NCBI RefSeq assembly: GCF_049257235.1
Contig: NZ_JBMMUF010000002.1
Coordinates: 310,001-374,000, forward strand
Direction: 5' to 3'
Source of the DNA: Pseudoalteromonas sp049257235
GTDB lineage: Bacteria; Pseudomonadota; Gammaproteobacteria; Enterobacterales; Alteromonadaceae
DNA length: 64,000 bases
The position numbers and the translations under genes are program-made. The notes beneath the pieces are model-generated. The model was not told the DNA's origin and did no database searches. It was given only the letters and a program-made list of their open reading frames with translations. Of this stretch, positions 25,490 through 33,940 are shown in pieces. Position 1 is the stretch's first letter. The number at the start of each line of letters is the position of its first letter.

Positions 25490-27517
25490 ATGTTTAATAA
25501 CCTATCCTTGCGTAAAAAAATTCTGCTGTTAATTGGTGGAACCCTGAGTTTACTCATGGTTTTATTGGCGGCGTTTTTCATCAATCACATTGCTAAATTA
25601 TCTCGCGAAGGTATAGAGCGTGAAGCGCACAACTACCTCCAAGCTGAGCGCTTATCAATGGAATCGTTCTTTGCACAGTATGGGCGAGTGGTTGAAACCT
25701 ACATTACCAATCCATCGTTGGTCTCATTTTTTGAACAGTACACTCAACGCGGTACTAGCTTGAGTACAAATACAGGTTATCAGCTGATCAATAAGGACTT
25801 TGAGCGTATCAGTAGCCGTGATAGCAACATCTTGTCAGCATTTTTTGCTTCCGCAAAGACTGGTGAATATTTCAAAGAAAATGAACGCACTTCGGCGTAT
25901 GCAGATGGGCAACCTTACTTTGCGTATGAACGACCTTGGTGGAAAGAAGCCATGGCGAAGGGCAAGTTGTATGTAGGCGATATTTCCGTAGATATCAGCA
26001 CAGGCGATGTGTCAGCAGTTGTTCAGCAACCTGTTTACAATGACAGCCGTGAACTTGTCGGTGTTGGTGGCGTAGATTTACAAATTAATGCCATTAAGAA
26101 CATGGTTGAAGAGATTTCCTTCCAAGGACAAGGAGTGGGCTTTTTACTTGATAGTGAGCTTAATGTTGTTCACTTAGCCAAATCTACCGGACATACTCTG
26201 TCTATTACCGATGAGAATGGCGGTAAAGATAACTTAGGTGCGCTGGAAAAACAGTTCAAAGACACCTCTGGATTCAATGCCCTCACACAACAAATGCGAA
26301 GCAGTGAACAAGGTATTGCTAAGGTCATGTTAAAAGGCCAAGAGTATTATGCTTTGTTCAATATGCTGCACTTGGACAAACCCATGATTGAATGGCACCT
26401 TGGGATCCTCATTCCCGTTAGTTTGATTGAAGAGCCGGTCAACGATGCCGTTATGAGTGCCTCGACTGCAGTATTGTTGATACTGGGAATTATTGTCGCA
26501 ATGATTTTCTGGGTAACGCATTTGGTGGCTAAACCCATCACCTCACTGACTCAAATTATGCGCGATATTGCATCGGGTGAAGGCGACTTAACTCGACGTA
26601 TCGATATCAATAGTACTGATGAGGTTGGCCAACTCGCGCATTACGTCAACACCTTCATTGAAAAGTTGCGAGCGCTAATGCTAACAACAGCACAACAAGC
26701 GCAACAGTTGAGTGATGCGGCTAGTCACTTACAGCAAGTATCAGGCAAAACAAATAACGAAATTCAAAAAGAAAAGGCGCAAGTGGATAGTGTGAGTACC
26801 GCGGTCACTGAAATGGCAGCCACGGTCAACGAAATCTCATCAAATGCGCAACATACCAATGATGCTGCGGCGTCAGTGCAACAGATCAGTGAACAAGGGC
26901 GTAGTCAGTCAAGCGAATCGCAGCAAGTCATGCAAGCGCTTGCTGCCCACATTGGTGATGCGGCCCATGTAGTCACAGGCTTAGCACAAGAAACCAATAA
27001 TATCGGCGCGGTTGTTGATGTTATTAATGGCATTGCCGAGCAAACCAACTTGTTAGCGCTCAATGCAGCAATCGAAGCTGCAAGGGCAGGTGAGCAAGGA
27101 CGAGGATTTGCCGTGGTAGCCGACGAAGTACGCTCATTAGCAAGTCGCACACAAGAGTCTACAGACGAAATACGCACTATGATTGCTAACTTGCAGCGAA
27201 TAGCAGAGCAAGCCTCAGCAATGATGCAGCAAGGTCAGTCTCAAGCGCAAAGTTCAGTGACGCAAACAGAAGCGGTTATGGCGCTATTACAGCAAATAAA
27301 TGATGCGGTTGTTGATGTGTTAGACCAAAGTTATCAAATTGCCCGCAGCACAGAGCAGCAAAGCGTGGTAGCTGAAGATATTAATACCAGCCTCAATGCC
27401 ATTAATGATTTGGTAAACAGTACAGCCGATCACGCTGATGTGTTAGCGAAAGAGGCGGATGATTTGAATCATTTGGCTGGTTCGCTCAATAGCACAGTAA
27501 GTCAATTTAAAGTGTAA
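25490..27517 (+). CDS. Methyl-accepting chemotaxis protein with Cache sensor
   Basis: A 675-residue chemoreceptor. Membrane segment 1 at about 10-30, a periplasmic dCache-type sensor up to about 315 (motif PYFAYERPWWKEAMAKGKLY), segment 2 at about 321-345, then a HAMP domain (AKPITSLTQIMRDIASGEGD) and the cytoplasmic coiled coil with the hairpin tip IAEQTNLLALNAAIEAARAG. Cache receptors often bind amino acids or organic acids. Start ATG 25490 with AAAAGG spaced at 6 bp. Single gene with its own terminator. Confidence 0.93.
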   Translation: MFNNLSLRKKILLLIGGTLSLLMVLLAAFFINHIAKLSREGIEREAHNYLQAERLSMESFFAQYGRVVETYITNPSLVSFFEQYTQRGTSLSTNTGYQLINKDFERISSRDSNILSAFFASAKTGEYFKENERTSAYADGQPYFAYERPWWKEAMAKGKLYVGDISVDISTGDVSAVVQQPVYNDSRELVGVGGVDLQINAIKNMVEEISFQGQGVGFLLDSELNVVHLAKSTGHTLSITDENGGKDNLGALEKQFKDTSGFNALTQQMRSSEQGIAKVMLKGQEYYALFNMLHLDKPMIEWHLGILIPVSLIEEPVNDAVMSASTAVLLILGIIVAMIFWVTHLVAKPITSLTQIMRDIASGEGDLTRRIDINSTDEVGQLAHYVNTFIEKLRALMLTTAQQAQQLSDAASHLQQVSGKTNNEIQKEKAQVDSVSTAVTEMAATVNEISSNAQHTNDAAASVQQISEQGRSQSSESQQVMQALAAHIGDAAHVVTGLAQETNNIGAVVDVINGIAEQTNLLALNAAIEAARAGEQGRGFAVVADEVRSLASRTQESTDEIRTMIANLQRIAEQASAMMQQGQSQAQSSVTQTEAVMALLQQINDAVVDVLDQSYQIARSTEQQSVVAEDINTSLNAINDLVNSTADHADVLAKEADDLNHLAGSLNSTVSQFKV

Positions 27518-27536
27518 GAGCTTTAATTGAACATAT

Positions 27537-27567
27537 AAAAGGCAGGGCACATCACTCTGCCTTTTTT
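27537..27567 (+). terminator. Terminator after the chemoreceptor gene
   Basis: AAAAGGCAG / CTGCCTTTT stem with an 11-base loop followed by TTTTTT, 20 bp after the stop. Confidence 0.82.
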
Positions 27568-27633
27568 ATTGGGCAAACGAGTTTTGGACCATTGAATGAT
27601 GTTATCTGTATCTGGGAATTTGAAGGGTGAATT

Positions 27634-27710
27634 TGGTACGACCGAGTGGATTCGAACCACCGACCCCTACCATGTCAAGGTAGTGCTCTAACCAACTGAG
27701 CTACGGTCGT
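27634..27710 (-). tRNA. tRNA-Val (GAC)
   Basis: On the minus strand a 77-nt cloverleaf: acceptor ACGACCG / CGGTCGT, D arm GCTCAGTTGGTTAGAGC, anticodon arm CTACC-TTGACAT-GGTAG with anticodon GAC, T arm GTGGTTCGAATCCAC and encoded CCA end. Confidence 0.95.
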
Positions 27711-27813
27711 ACTGAGTTTTTAGGTTATCTAAATTCATCCATGAAGCAATGCCCTGTCGGCGTCCTGCCTCCACCTCGTTTGGCTGCGAAGCAGTGCTTC
27801 GGTCCAACCTTGC

Positions 27814-27832
27814 CCAACTGAGCTACGGTCGT
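27814..27832 (-). pseudogene. Fragment of a third tRNA-Val copy (5' end only)
   Basis: The minus strand reads ACGACCGTAGCTCAGTTGG, identical to the first 19 nt of the two neighbouring tRNA-Val genes, with the same flanking AC/GT. The match stops there: a 100-bp stretch with a CGAAGCA-C-TGCTTCG hairpin and a CATGGATG-containing repeat-like tail follows. This is a broken tRNA copy, presumably the result of an insertion or misaligned recombination. Confidence 0.8.
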
Positions 27833-27860
27833 ACAGAATACGAGATGTATTTTTAAGGAT

Positions 27861-27937
27861 TGGTACGACCGAGTGGATTCGAACCACCGACCCCCACCAT
27901 GTCAAGGTGGTGCTCTAACCAACTGAGCTACGGTCGT
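27861..27937 (-). tRNA. tRNA-Val (GAC), second gene
   Basis: The same 77-nt structure as 27634-27710, differing at the first anticodon-stem pairs (CCACC/GGTGG instead of CTACC/GGTAG), with compensatory change. Anticodon GAC, CCA encoded. It is the upstream copy of the cluster on the minus strand. Confidence 0.95.
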
Positions 27938-28051
27938 ACTGCTTGTTGTGATGAGAAGATTCTCAAATGGCAACGCGGAGTAATATATAGTGTGCGTTTA
28001 CCCTTAGCAAGCCAAATTAGCTAATTTGATGATTGTTTGCTTTTTTTTTAT

Positions 28052-29074
28052 TCATACTGGGCTAATTGCACACTGTTTGTAGAAATTTTGCCACCAAATA
28101 ACGTGCTGCTTACTGGCAGTTTTTAAATTGCTAAGTAGCTGAGCTTCTTTGCCTACACCTATGACTTCGCTTTTCGGACCGTCGTTTTCATTCAAGAACT
28201 GCCACACTCTTTTTAGTTCGGGATTTAAATCTTGCAACGCTCCTGATAATTGAGCCTGATAGCCTTGCAGTTGATTGATATAGAACATGTTAAAGATGTT
28301 GTGCAATATAGTGGCGGTGTCTGTGCTTCGTTTGGGCGGGCACACAGTCTGAATAATGTTTACTGTATTGAGTTGTTGCGTCAGATGTCGATTAAGTGCG
28401 ATTTGCACTCGTGCGGACGTGATGAGCTTGCGAATATAGTCGTTGTTACTGAGCGATTCTAATGATGGAGTGATCACAGTAACATCAATGTTGTGCCAAC
28501 GCTTCTTTGCAATGTCATCGGCGATATTTGCAAAGGCACGAAGCGCTTCGAGGCTCTGTGTCTTGCCAGCATACTCATCAATGTTCAACTCTTTTGTGGA
28601 CAGCTGCGTCATGCGCTTAAATTCGGCCTCGCCTGCCATCATGTTATTAAAGGCGACATGGGCATGTGCGATTTTATTCTGTTTGGCGAGAGTTAACGTA
28701 TCGATGAGACTCTGGTTGAGTTGCTTTGTTTGTGGATGCTCTATACAGGCATCAACGAGTTGAATGAAGCGGATATGGTATTTGAATCGCTCACTCGGCA
28801 GCGCCACCTTTCCAAGCTGATTGTTATGCGCGGCAATGTGTGCGCTAAGGCGACAATGGTTAAGTTGTCCTAATTCGATTAGCCCAATGGTGATGTTGGA
28901 TTCTATTGGGATGGTGGCAAAGTTGTCCAAGGGGCTAAGCGTAACGTCGTATGATTCTTCTATCTCTAAGAACTTGGCCAAACGGGAGCGGTACTCTTTA
29001 TGAATATCTGTGGGCTGCTCAGAGCAACCCACTAACATCAATAGCACGCTAAAAATGAAAAGGAGCTTTTGCAA
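28052..29074 (-). CDS. Predicted lipoprotein, DUF3080-like
   Basis: A 340-residue lipoprotein: MQKLLFIFSVLLMLVGC has a lipobox (C17). The mature part starts with YRSRLAKFLEIEESYDV, which resembles DUF3080 proteins that often accompany norM in marine gammaproteobacteria; I assign this with moderate certainty. It is mostly alpha-helical with no catalytic motif that I can see. Its start lies 26 bp inside the end of norM (same strand), so it is the second gene of a norM transcription unit. The product probably sits in the periplasm on the outer or inner membrane. Confidence 0.78.
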   Translation of the reverse strand: MQKLLFIFSVLLMLVGCSEQPTDIHKEYRSRLAKFLEIEESYDVTLSPLDNFATIPIESNITIGLIELGQLNHCRLSAHIAAHNNQLGKVALPSERFKYHIRFIQLVDACIEHPQTKQLNQSLIDTLTLAKQNKIAHAHVAFNNMMAGEAEFKRMTQLSTKELNIDEYAGKTQSLEALRAFANIADDIAKKRWHNIDVTVITPSLESLSNNDYIRKLITSARVQIALNRHLTQQLNTVNIIQTVCPPKRSTDTATILHNIFNMFYINQLQGYQAQLSGALQDLNPELKRVWQFLNENDGPKSEVIGVGKEAQLLSNLKTASKQHVIWWQNFYKQCAISPV

Positions 29075-30401
29075 GTCTTCTCCGTAGTGTAAAAATCAAC
29101 ATCACTGCAGCACAGGATAGTCCAACAATGATGCCAAGCCAAAACCCTTCGGGTCCCATGGCTTCGACAATCAGATCTGTTCTTCCTAAAACGTAACCGA
29201 GCACAAAGCCGATCAGCCAATATGATATGAAAGTGATATAAGAAATTGGCGTGGTGTGCTTAATACCGCGTAACATGCCGCTGCATACAACCTGGAGTGC
29301 ATCAGGGAGCTGATAAAAACAGGCCAGCACTATAATGCTGGTTGCCAGTGCGATGACTTCGGGGTTATCAGTGTAAAGTGCGCTGATTTCTAACCGTAAT
29401 AGATAGGTCAGCGCTGCGACAAAAACTGCAACCAACAAAGCGAGTATAAAACTTGTGCTCATGCAGCGTTTTAGCGCCACATAGTCCTGTTGGCCGAACA
29501 AATTCCCAAAGCGTATAGCAACCGCCATCGAGAGGCTATATGGAAACATAAACAGTAACGTGGTAACTGAAGCTGCAACTTGATGCCCTGCTACTGCAAT
29601 AGTGCCTAAGGTAGCGATAAACAAAGGAATACACGCAAATAGGGTGACTTCGAAGAATATTGCTAATGAGATAGGGATCCCAAGTTTGACTTGAATGAGC
29701 ACAGCCTTGGCGCTAAATGGCGCATAGTTTCTAAAAAGGCCTCTACCATCAAGGCGTTTACTCAAAAAACTATAAACTAACAAAGATAAACCCATTGCAG
29801 TCATGACCACCGCGGTTGCAACCCCGCAGCCAGCGCCCCCTAATGCTGGAAACCCAAGTTTACCGTATATAAACACGTAGTTAGCAGGGATATTAATTAA
29901 TAAGCCAATAATTGATATGTAAAGAGCAGGGGTTGTGTATGCCTTGCCTTCAGCGACATTACGTAGCAAAGAGTATAAAAGCAATCCGGGTAAGCCAAAT
30001 TGCACATAAGTGATGTAGTCAACAGCCAGAGACTTAACTGCTACTGTGGTATCGAGAAAATTGATAACAACATCGGCAAAATATGCGAATACAATACCGC
30101 AAACCAATAAAGCGAGGGCTAAATAGCTACTTTGTTGGAAATGAGAGGCTATCTCTGAGTGCTTATTTGCGCCAAAACTATGAGCAACCAAGGATGTCAG
30201 AGCCATGAGGATCCCCAATAATGCAAAAATTACGGGGTTCCATAATCCGGTCGCGATCGACAATGCTGCCAAGTCAGTCGCACTGACTTGGCCGGCCATA
30301 ATGGTGTCGACAACTGACATCAGTACAAGTGTGACTTGTGCAAAAAAGACAGGGACGGCGAGGCGAATTAACCTGTTCGCTTCCCATGTACAAAACTTCA
30401 T
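29049..30401 (-). CDS. norM: MATE-family multidrug efflux transporter (NorM)
   Basis: A 450-residue MATE transporter with about 12 membrane segments in two repeat halves. Family features: EANRLIRLAVPVFFAQVTLV at the N-terminus, DTIMAGQVSATDLAALSIA in segment 1-2, and AGAG-like PALGGAGCGVATAVV in the middle. NorM exports cationic drugs such as fluoroquinolones using Na+ or H+. Divergent from ribE, an arrangement also found in E. coli (mdtK-ribC). The downstream DUF3080-like gene overlaps it. Confidence 0.92.
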   Translation of the reverse strand: MKFCTWEANRLIRLAVPVFFAQVTLVLMSVVDTIMAGQVSATDLAALSIATGLWNPVIFALLGILMALTSLVAHSFGANKHSEIASHFQQSSYLALALLVCGIVFAYFADVVINFLDTTVAVKSLAVDYITYVQFGLPGLLLYSLLRNVAEGKAYTTPALYISIIGLLINIPANYVFIYGKLGFPALGGAGCGVATAVVMTAMGLSLLVYSFLSKRLDGRGLFRNYAPFSAKAVLIQVKLGIPISLAIFFEVTLFACIPLFIATLGTIAVAGHQVAASVTTLLFMFPYSLSMAVAIRFGNLFGQQDYVALKRCMSTSFILALLVAVFVAALTYLLRLEISALYTDNPEVIALATSIIVLACFYQLPDALQVVCSGMLRGIKHTTPISYITFISYWLIGFVLGYVLGRTDLIVEAMGPEGFWLGIIVGLSCAAVMLIFTLRRRLAKAPFHF

Positions 30402-30471
30402 AAGTGAAAGGACATCATATAATATAAAGCGTCATTCTATCTGGTTGCCTAGAACATAAAAAGGAAAAGCG

Positions 30472-31104
30472 ATGTTTACTGGAATTGTACAGTGTCAAGC
30501 TCATGTGGTTGCGGTAAAAATGAGCGAGGGTGTGCAACGCCTCGTAATATCAGTCAACAAAGAATATCTTAATCACCTAGATTTAGGTGCTAGTATTGCC
30601 ATTAATGGCTGCTGCTTGACGGTTGTTAAGGTCGAGGTAAGTAATACCGATGTAGTGGGCCAAGTGCACTTTGATGTAATAGATGAAACGCTGGGGTTGA
30701 CCAATCTAGGTCAGCTACAAGCTGGTCATGCAGTAAATTTTGAGCGTTCAGTTACCATCGGCACTGAACTAGGTGGGCATGTGGTGTCTGGTCATATTCA
30801 TTGCACGAGTGCAGTGCTGGAGCGTATTGATGACGAGGATAACTGTAAGATTCATTTGCAGTTGCCAGCAAAATGGCGCGATTACGTGCTCTACAAAGGC
30901 TTTGTATGTGTTAACGGTGCAAGTTTGACAGTGGGAGAAGTGACACCTCACGGCTTTTGGCTGCACTTGATACCAGAAACCTTAGCTATTACGAATATCG
31001 GTCAAGTACAACCGGGAGCATTATTGAATATTGAAGTTGATCAGCAGACCTATACCATAGTTCAGACGGTGCAGCGTTATATGCAACAAAACAACTACAA
31101 CTAG
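30472..31104 (+). CDS. ribE: Riboflavin synthase alpha subunit
   Basis: A 210-residue enzyme that dismutates two lumazine molecules to riboflavin and pyrimidinedione. Two similar halves are visible: MFTGIVQCQAHVV and GASIAINGCCLTVV in the first, VVSGHIHCTSAVLERI and VCVNGASLTVGEV in the second. AAAAGGAAAAG precedes the ATG. There is no room for an FMN riboswitch in the 70-bp leader. The stop codon shares CTAG with the stop of the convergent gene. Confidence 0.95.
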   Translation: MFTGIVQCQAHVVAVKMSEGVQRLVISVNKEYLNHLDLGASIAINGCCLTVVKVEVSNTDVVGQVHFDVIDETLGLTNLGQLQAGHAVNFERSVTIGTELGGHVVSGHIHCTSAVLERIDDEDNCKIHLQLPAKWRDYVLYKGFVCVNGASLTVGEVTPHGFWLHLIPETLAITNIGQVQPGALLNIEVDQQTYTIVQTVQRYMQQNNYN

Positions 31105-31304
31105 AAAATTTGTTCGTCGTCTGCGTCGATTCTAAGTTCTACAGTATTAAATGCTCTGTCGATATGCATGTTGACATGAATGGGGTTGCAACAAGCAGAG
31201 CAGTCCTCGTAGTAGTCCTGATCACCAGAACTGGTATCGACGTCTACAAACGTATGATGTCCGCAGTGCGGACAAAGTATTCTTTGCATGCTGTAGTCTT
31301 TCAT
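31101..31304 (-). CDS. CPXCG-motif cysteine-rich small protein
   Basis: A 67-residue protein. The N-terminal ILCPHCGHH and later DCSACCNPIHV give four cysteines (two CxxC pairs) typical of the CPXCG family, a zinc-ribbon-like fold of unknown role. ATG 31304 is preferred because GAGGTAG lies 4-6 bp before it; a start at 31322 would place that site inside the coding region. It is convergent with ribE, with stop codons overlapping. Cytoplasmic. Confidence 0.82.
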   Translation of the reverse strand: MKDYSMQRILCPHCGHHTFVDVDTSSGDQDYYEDCSACCNPIHVNMHIDRAFNTVELRIDADDEQIF

Positions 31305-31443
31305 AACTACCTCGTATGACAATCAAATGACTTCCCTACAAGTATAGTTATAATTGCGCGTATCTACCCATATAAATGTAATTTAAATGGGTACAAGTTT
31401 GTTTGCAAACACAGTGTATCGGCTAGCGAAAAATCTACGTCAA

Positions 31444-32304
31444 TCATTTCAAAAGGTTATCAATCGTTTCTTTTGCTTGAGCAAGGTATTGGCCCGCAAA
31501 AATATTTGCATGATTCAATAAATGATAGAGATTATATATGGCTTCTCGTTGTTCAAAGCCATATTGCAACGGGTAATGATGTTGATATGCATCGTAGAAG
31601 GTGGATGGGAAAGTACCAAATAACTTGGTCATGGCGATGTCTACTTCTCTGTCACCGTAGTAACACGCAGGGTCAAAAAAGCAGGGAACGCCGTTGTGAA
31701 ACCCTGCATTTCCTCGCCATAAATCACCATGTAGCAAGCTAGGTTTTATATGATGGTGATGCAGCGCTTGTTTTACGTAGTCTACAAAACTATCGATATC
31801 ACACAACACAAAGCCTTTTTCTGCTAACAACTGAAGTTGCCAACCGATACGCTCTTCACTAAAAAACACATCCCACTTTTTATGCCACTGATTGGGCTGC
31901 ACGGTAATGCCAATGTAGTTTTCTTGCTCGTTGCCAAACATACCTTGTTCGTGTTTGCTATGCATAAGTGCGAGGTACTCACCCATTTGTGACCAGTTAT
32001 GTGACTCATTGGCATCAAGATCTAACCACTCTAGGACATTAAAGCAATACTCCACTGAGGTCCCGGTGAGAAGACAATCAGGCACCATAAACAGGGATTC
32101 TCTGGTGAGCAGTGCAAGGTCTTGCGCCTCACATTCAAATCGTTCTAGCGCACTTAAGGGGGCGACCTTAACGAAGTATTGCTGGTTACCATCGGAGATT
32201 CTATAAAAGTGATCCGCAGACGAGTGGCGAAGGTGCTGTTTAACTTTGATATCAAACGGCGCATTAAGGGTATCGCTAAGAGACTGAGCTAGGGCATTCC
32301 ACAT
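31444..32304 (-). CDS. yniA: Fructosamine/ketosamine-3-kinase family (YniA-like)
   Basis: A 286-residue kinase fold protein. Motifs: N-terminal ISDGNQQYFVKVAP with the ATP-binding Lys, the catalytic loop LLHGDLWRGNAGF (H-x-D) near residues 195-207 and CFFDPACYYGDREVDIAM with the metal-binding DP. Length matches E. coli YniA. Such enzymes phosphorylate glycated lysines or sugars for deglycation; E. coli YniA substrate is less certain. It is a single gene, divergent from the DUF445 gene. Confidence 0.9.
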   Translation of the reverse strand: MWNALAQSLSDTLNAPFDIKVKQHLRHSSADHFYRISDGNQQYFVKVAPLSALERFECEAQDLALLTRESLFMVPDCLLTGTSVEYCFNVLEWLDLDANESHNWSQMGEYLALMHSKHEQGMFGNEQENYIGITVQPNQWHKKWDVFFSEERIGWQLQLLAEKGFVLCDIDSFVDYVKQALHHHHIKPSLLHGDLWRGNAGFHNGVPCFFDPACYYGDREVDIAMTKLFGTFPSTFYDAYQHHYPLQYGFEQREAIYNLYHLLNHANIFAGQYLAQAKETIDNLLK

Positions 32305-32439
32305 AATAGCAAAGATATAAATTTCTTAGGTACAACAAGTATGGCAAAGTTCTGATTCACTGCAAAATTTTCATTGTACAGTGTCACGTAAAAGTTAAAA
32401 TAACTGCCGTATGTATGACATGAATTGGAGTTACCACTT

Positions 32440-33120
32440 GTGAATAAAAGTAGCATTACTTCATTGGTGGCGTTTAGCGCAACCTTAATTGGTTGGTATG
32501 TGCAATTGCCACTTTTATTAACCATGGGGTTATTCGCTTTGTCGGGGGCACTAACAAATTGGCTTGCAGTGCATATGCTGTTTGAACGAGTTCCTTTTCT
32601 TTATGGCTCGGGTGTTATTCAATTGAAATTTGAAACCTTTAAAACCGGTATCAAAGAGTTAGTCGTTAATCAGTTTCTTACTCAAGAGAATCTCGCAAAA
32701 GTAAGTGATACAGAAGCGCACATAGATTTTGCTCCTGTTATATCGCAGTTAGACATGTCGCCCGCATTTGACCGCTTAGTGGATGTAATAGAGCAATCGC
32801 AATTCGGTTCGATGTTGGCTATGTTTGGTGGCTCAGCTGCACTAGAGCCGATGCGGGAACCATTTTCTCAAAAAATGCGAGTGGCAATGGTTGATATTGT
32901 GTCTAATGAGCATACTCAAACCCTCCTTGCCCAACATATCACCGCAAATGATACGCTACGGCAGCAAGTACTCGTGCTTGTTGATGAGCGATTGGCAGAA
33001 CTCACACCTGCAATGGTTAAAGAGATTATACAAACAATGATTAGGAAGCATTTGGGGTGGCTCGTTGTTTGGGGAGGCGTGTTTGGTGCTGCCTTTGGCT
33101 TACTTGCTCACTATTTATAA
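32440..33120 (+). CDS. DUF445-family membrane protein
   Basis: A 226-residue protein with two N-terminal membrane segments (about 6-42, VAFSATLIGWYVQLPLLLTM) and one C-terminal (about 203-225). The motif FALSGALTNWLAVHMLFERV is characteristic of the DUF445/YjiN superfamily. The central region is soluble and alpha-helical. GTG at 32440 with GGAG at 32427-32430 (9 bp) is preferred over TTG at 32425. Role unknown; shorter than YjiN (about 420). Confidence 0.82.
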   Translation: MNKSSITSLVAFSATLIGWYVQLPLLLTMGLFALSGALTNWLAVHMLFERVPFLYGSGVIQLKFETFKTGIKELVVNQFLTQENLAKVSDTEAHIDFAPVISQLDMSPAFDRLVDVIEQSQFGSMLAMFGGSAALEPMREPFSQKMRVAMVDIVSNEHTQTLLAQHITANDTLRQQVLVLVDERLAELTPAMVKEIIQTMIRKHLGWLVVWGGVFGAAFGLLAHYL

Positions 33121-33128
33121 CCACACAC

Positions 33129-33155
33129 AAAAAAGCCCGCTTGGGCGGGCTTTTT
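33129..33155. terminator. Bidirectional terminator
   Basis: AAAAAAGCCCGC / GCGGGCTTTTT with TTGG loop lies 8 bp after the DUF445 stop and 15 bp before the end of the convergent DUF3718-type gene; A and T runs allow use on both strands. Confidence 0.88.
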
Positions 33156-33169
33156 AGCAAGTGATTCTG

Positions 33170-33535
33170 TTATTTTGAACCAACCACTACGTTGAGTTTG
33201 TCGCCATGAACCTTCGCTAGGTCACGGATTGATGTTTCTGTAAGTGGAGTGATGTTCAAACGTTTCATACTGCGTTCGAATCCATATAAACTTGCAAATT
33301 GACGAACAGTGAGGTCGTTACACTGTAAATCATTCACAACAAGATGAGTTCTTGCGCGATGATAGTCCATTGCTTTTTTCAATTTAAGCGGACTGTCTTT
33401 TGTAATCGCCATGCATAACTGAGTGCCAACAGAATTATCGGCAGCAACAAAGCGTTGTTCGTCTGCTGATACATTCATTGATAGAGCGCCTAATATAACA
33501 GCGCCAGCTGAGCTTAACAGAGTTGTGCGTTTCAT
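33170..33535 (-). CDS. Exported DUF3718-like protein
   Basis: A 121-residue protein, ATG at 33535 after AAGGAG. The signal peptide MKRTTLLSSAGAVILGALSM leads to an ADEQR cleavage region. The mature part (FVAADNSVGTQLCMAITKDS, then CNDLTVRQFASLYGFE) looks like the DUF3718 family of small secreted proteins, with two Cys that likely pair. Function unknown. It lies opposite to the amidohydrolase pair, with a 405-bp promoter region between. Confidence 0.75.
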   Translation of the reverse strand: MKRTTLLSSAGAVILGALSMNVSADEQRFVAADNSVGTQLCMAITKDSPLKLKKAMDYHRARTHLVVNDLQCNDLTVRQFASLYGFERSMKRLNITPLTETSIRDLAKVHGDKLNVVVGSK

Positions 33536-33940
33536 GAGTTTCTCCTTAACGGTGCGTTGGGTGCTCATTAAGTATGTACGCTCTTTGTTGTTACGGCATG
33601 AACAGAATAAGTCCAAATGTAAGAAGGTATGTCAGTTGTGAATATATAAACGTAAGGTACTGATTTCAATTAATTAATGGTCCGTTATTGTTTACAAAAA
33701 TACCCAAAAAAAACGCAAAAAAAATTTGTTTTTTGTTCATTGGGGATTTTGTACCCCATAGCTGTGAGGTTTGTTACGTAACATGTAACATTTGCTTCTG
33801 AAAACGAGAAATATGTTAGCGAAATCCTGTGTTATTACTCTATTAATAGCGTTTGTCTTAATTTACCGTAGGTTAACCTTATTTCGTCGCAATTACGTAC
33901 CGGATTAGTTACAGTAAACAAAAAAGGAGTGATGCAAACA
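33536..33940. other. Divergent intergenic region
   Basis: About 400 bp of AT-rich sequence between the DUF3718-type gene and the amidohydrolase pair. No repeat copy, tRNA or hairpin of note. It must hold promoters for both directions; a poly-A stretch at 33704-33735 is conspicuous. Confidence 0.4.

Noticed and set aside
30402..30471. FMN riboswitch before ribE
   Set aside because: The gap to norM is only 70 bp and shows none of the conserved RFN stem segments.
33704..33740. Poly-A tract as a terminator
   Set aside because: No hairpin precedes it in either direction; considered part of the promoter region.
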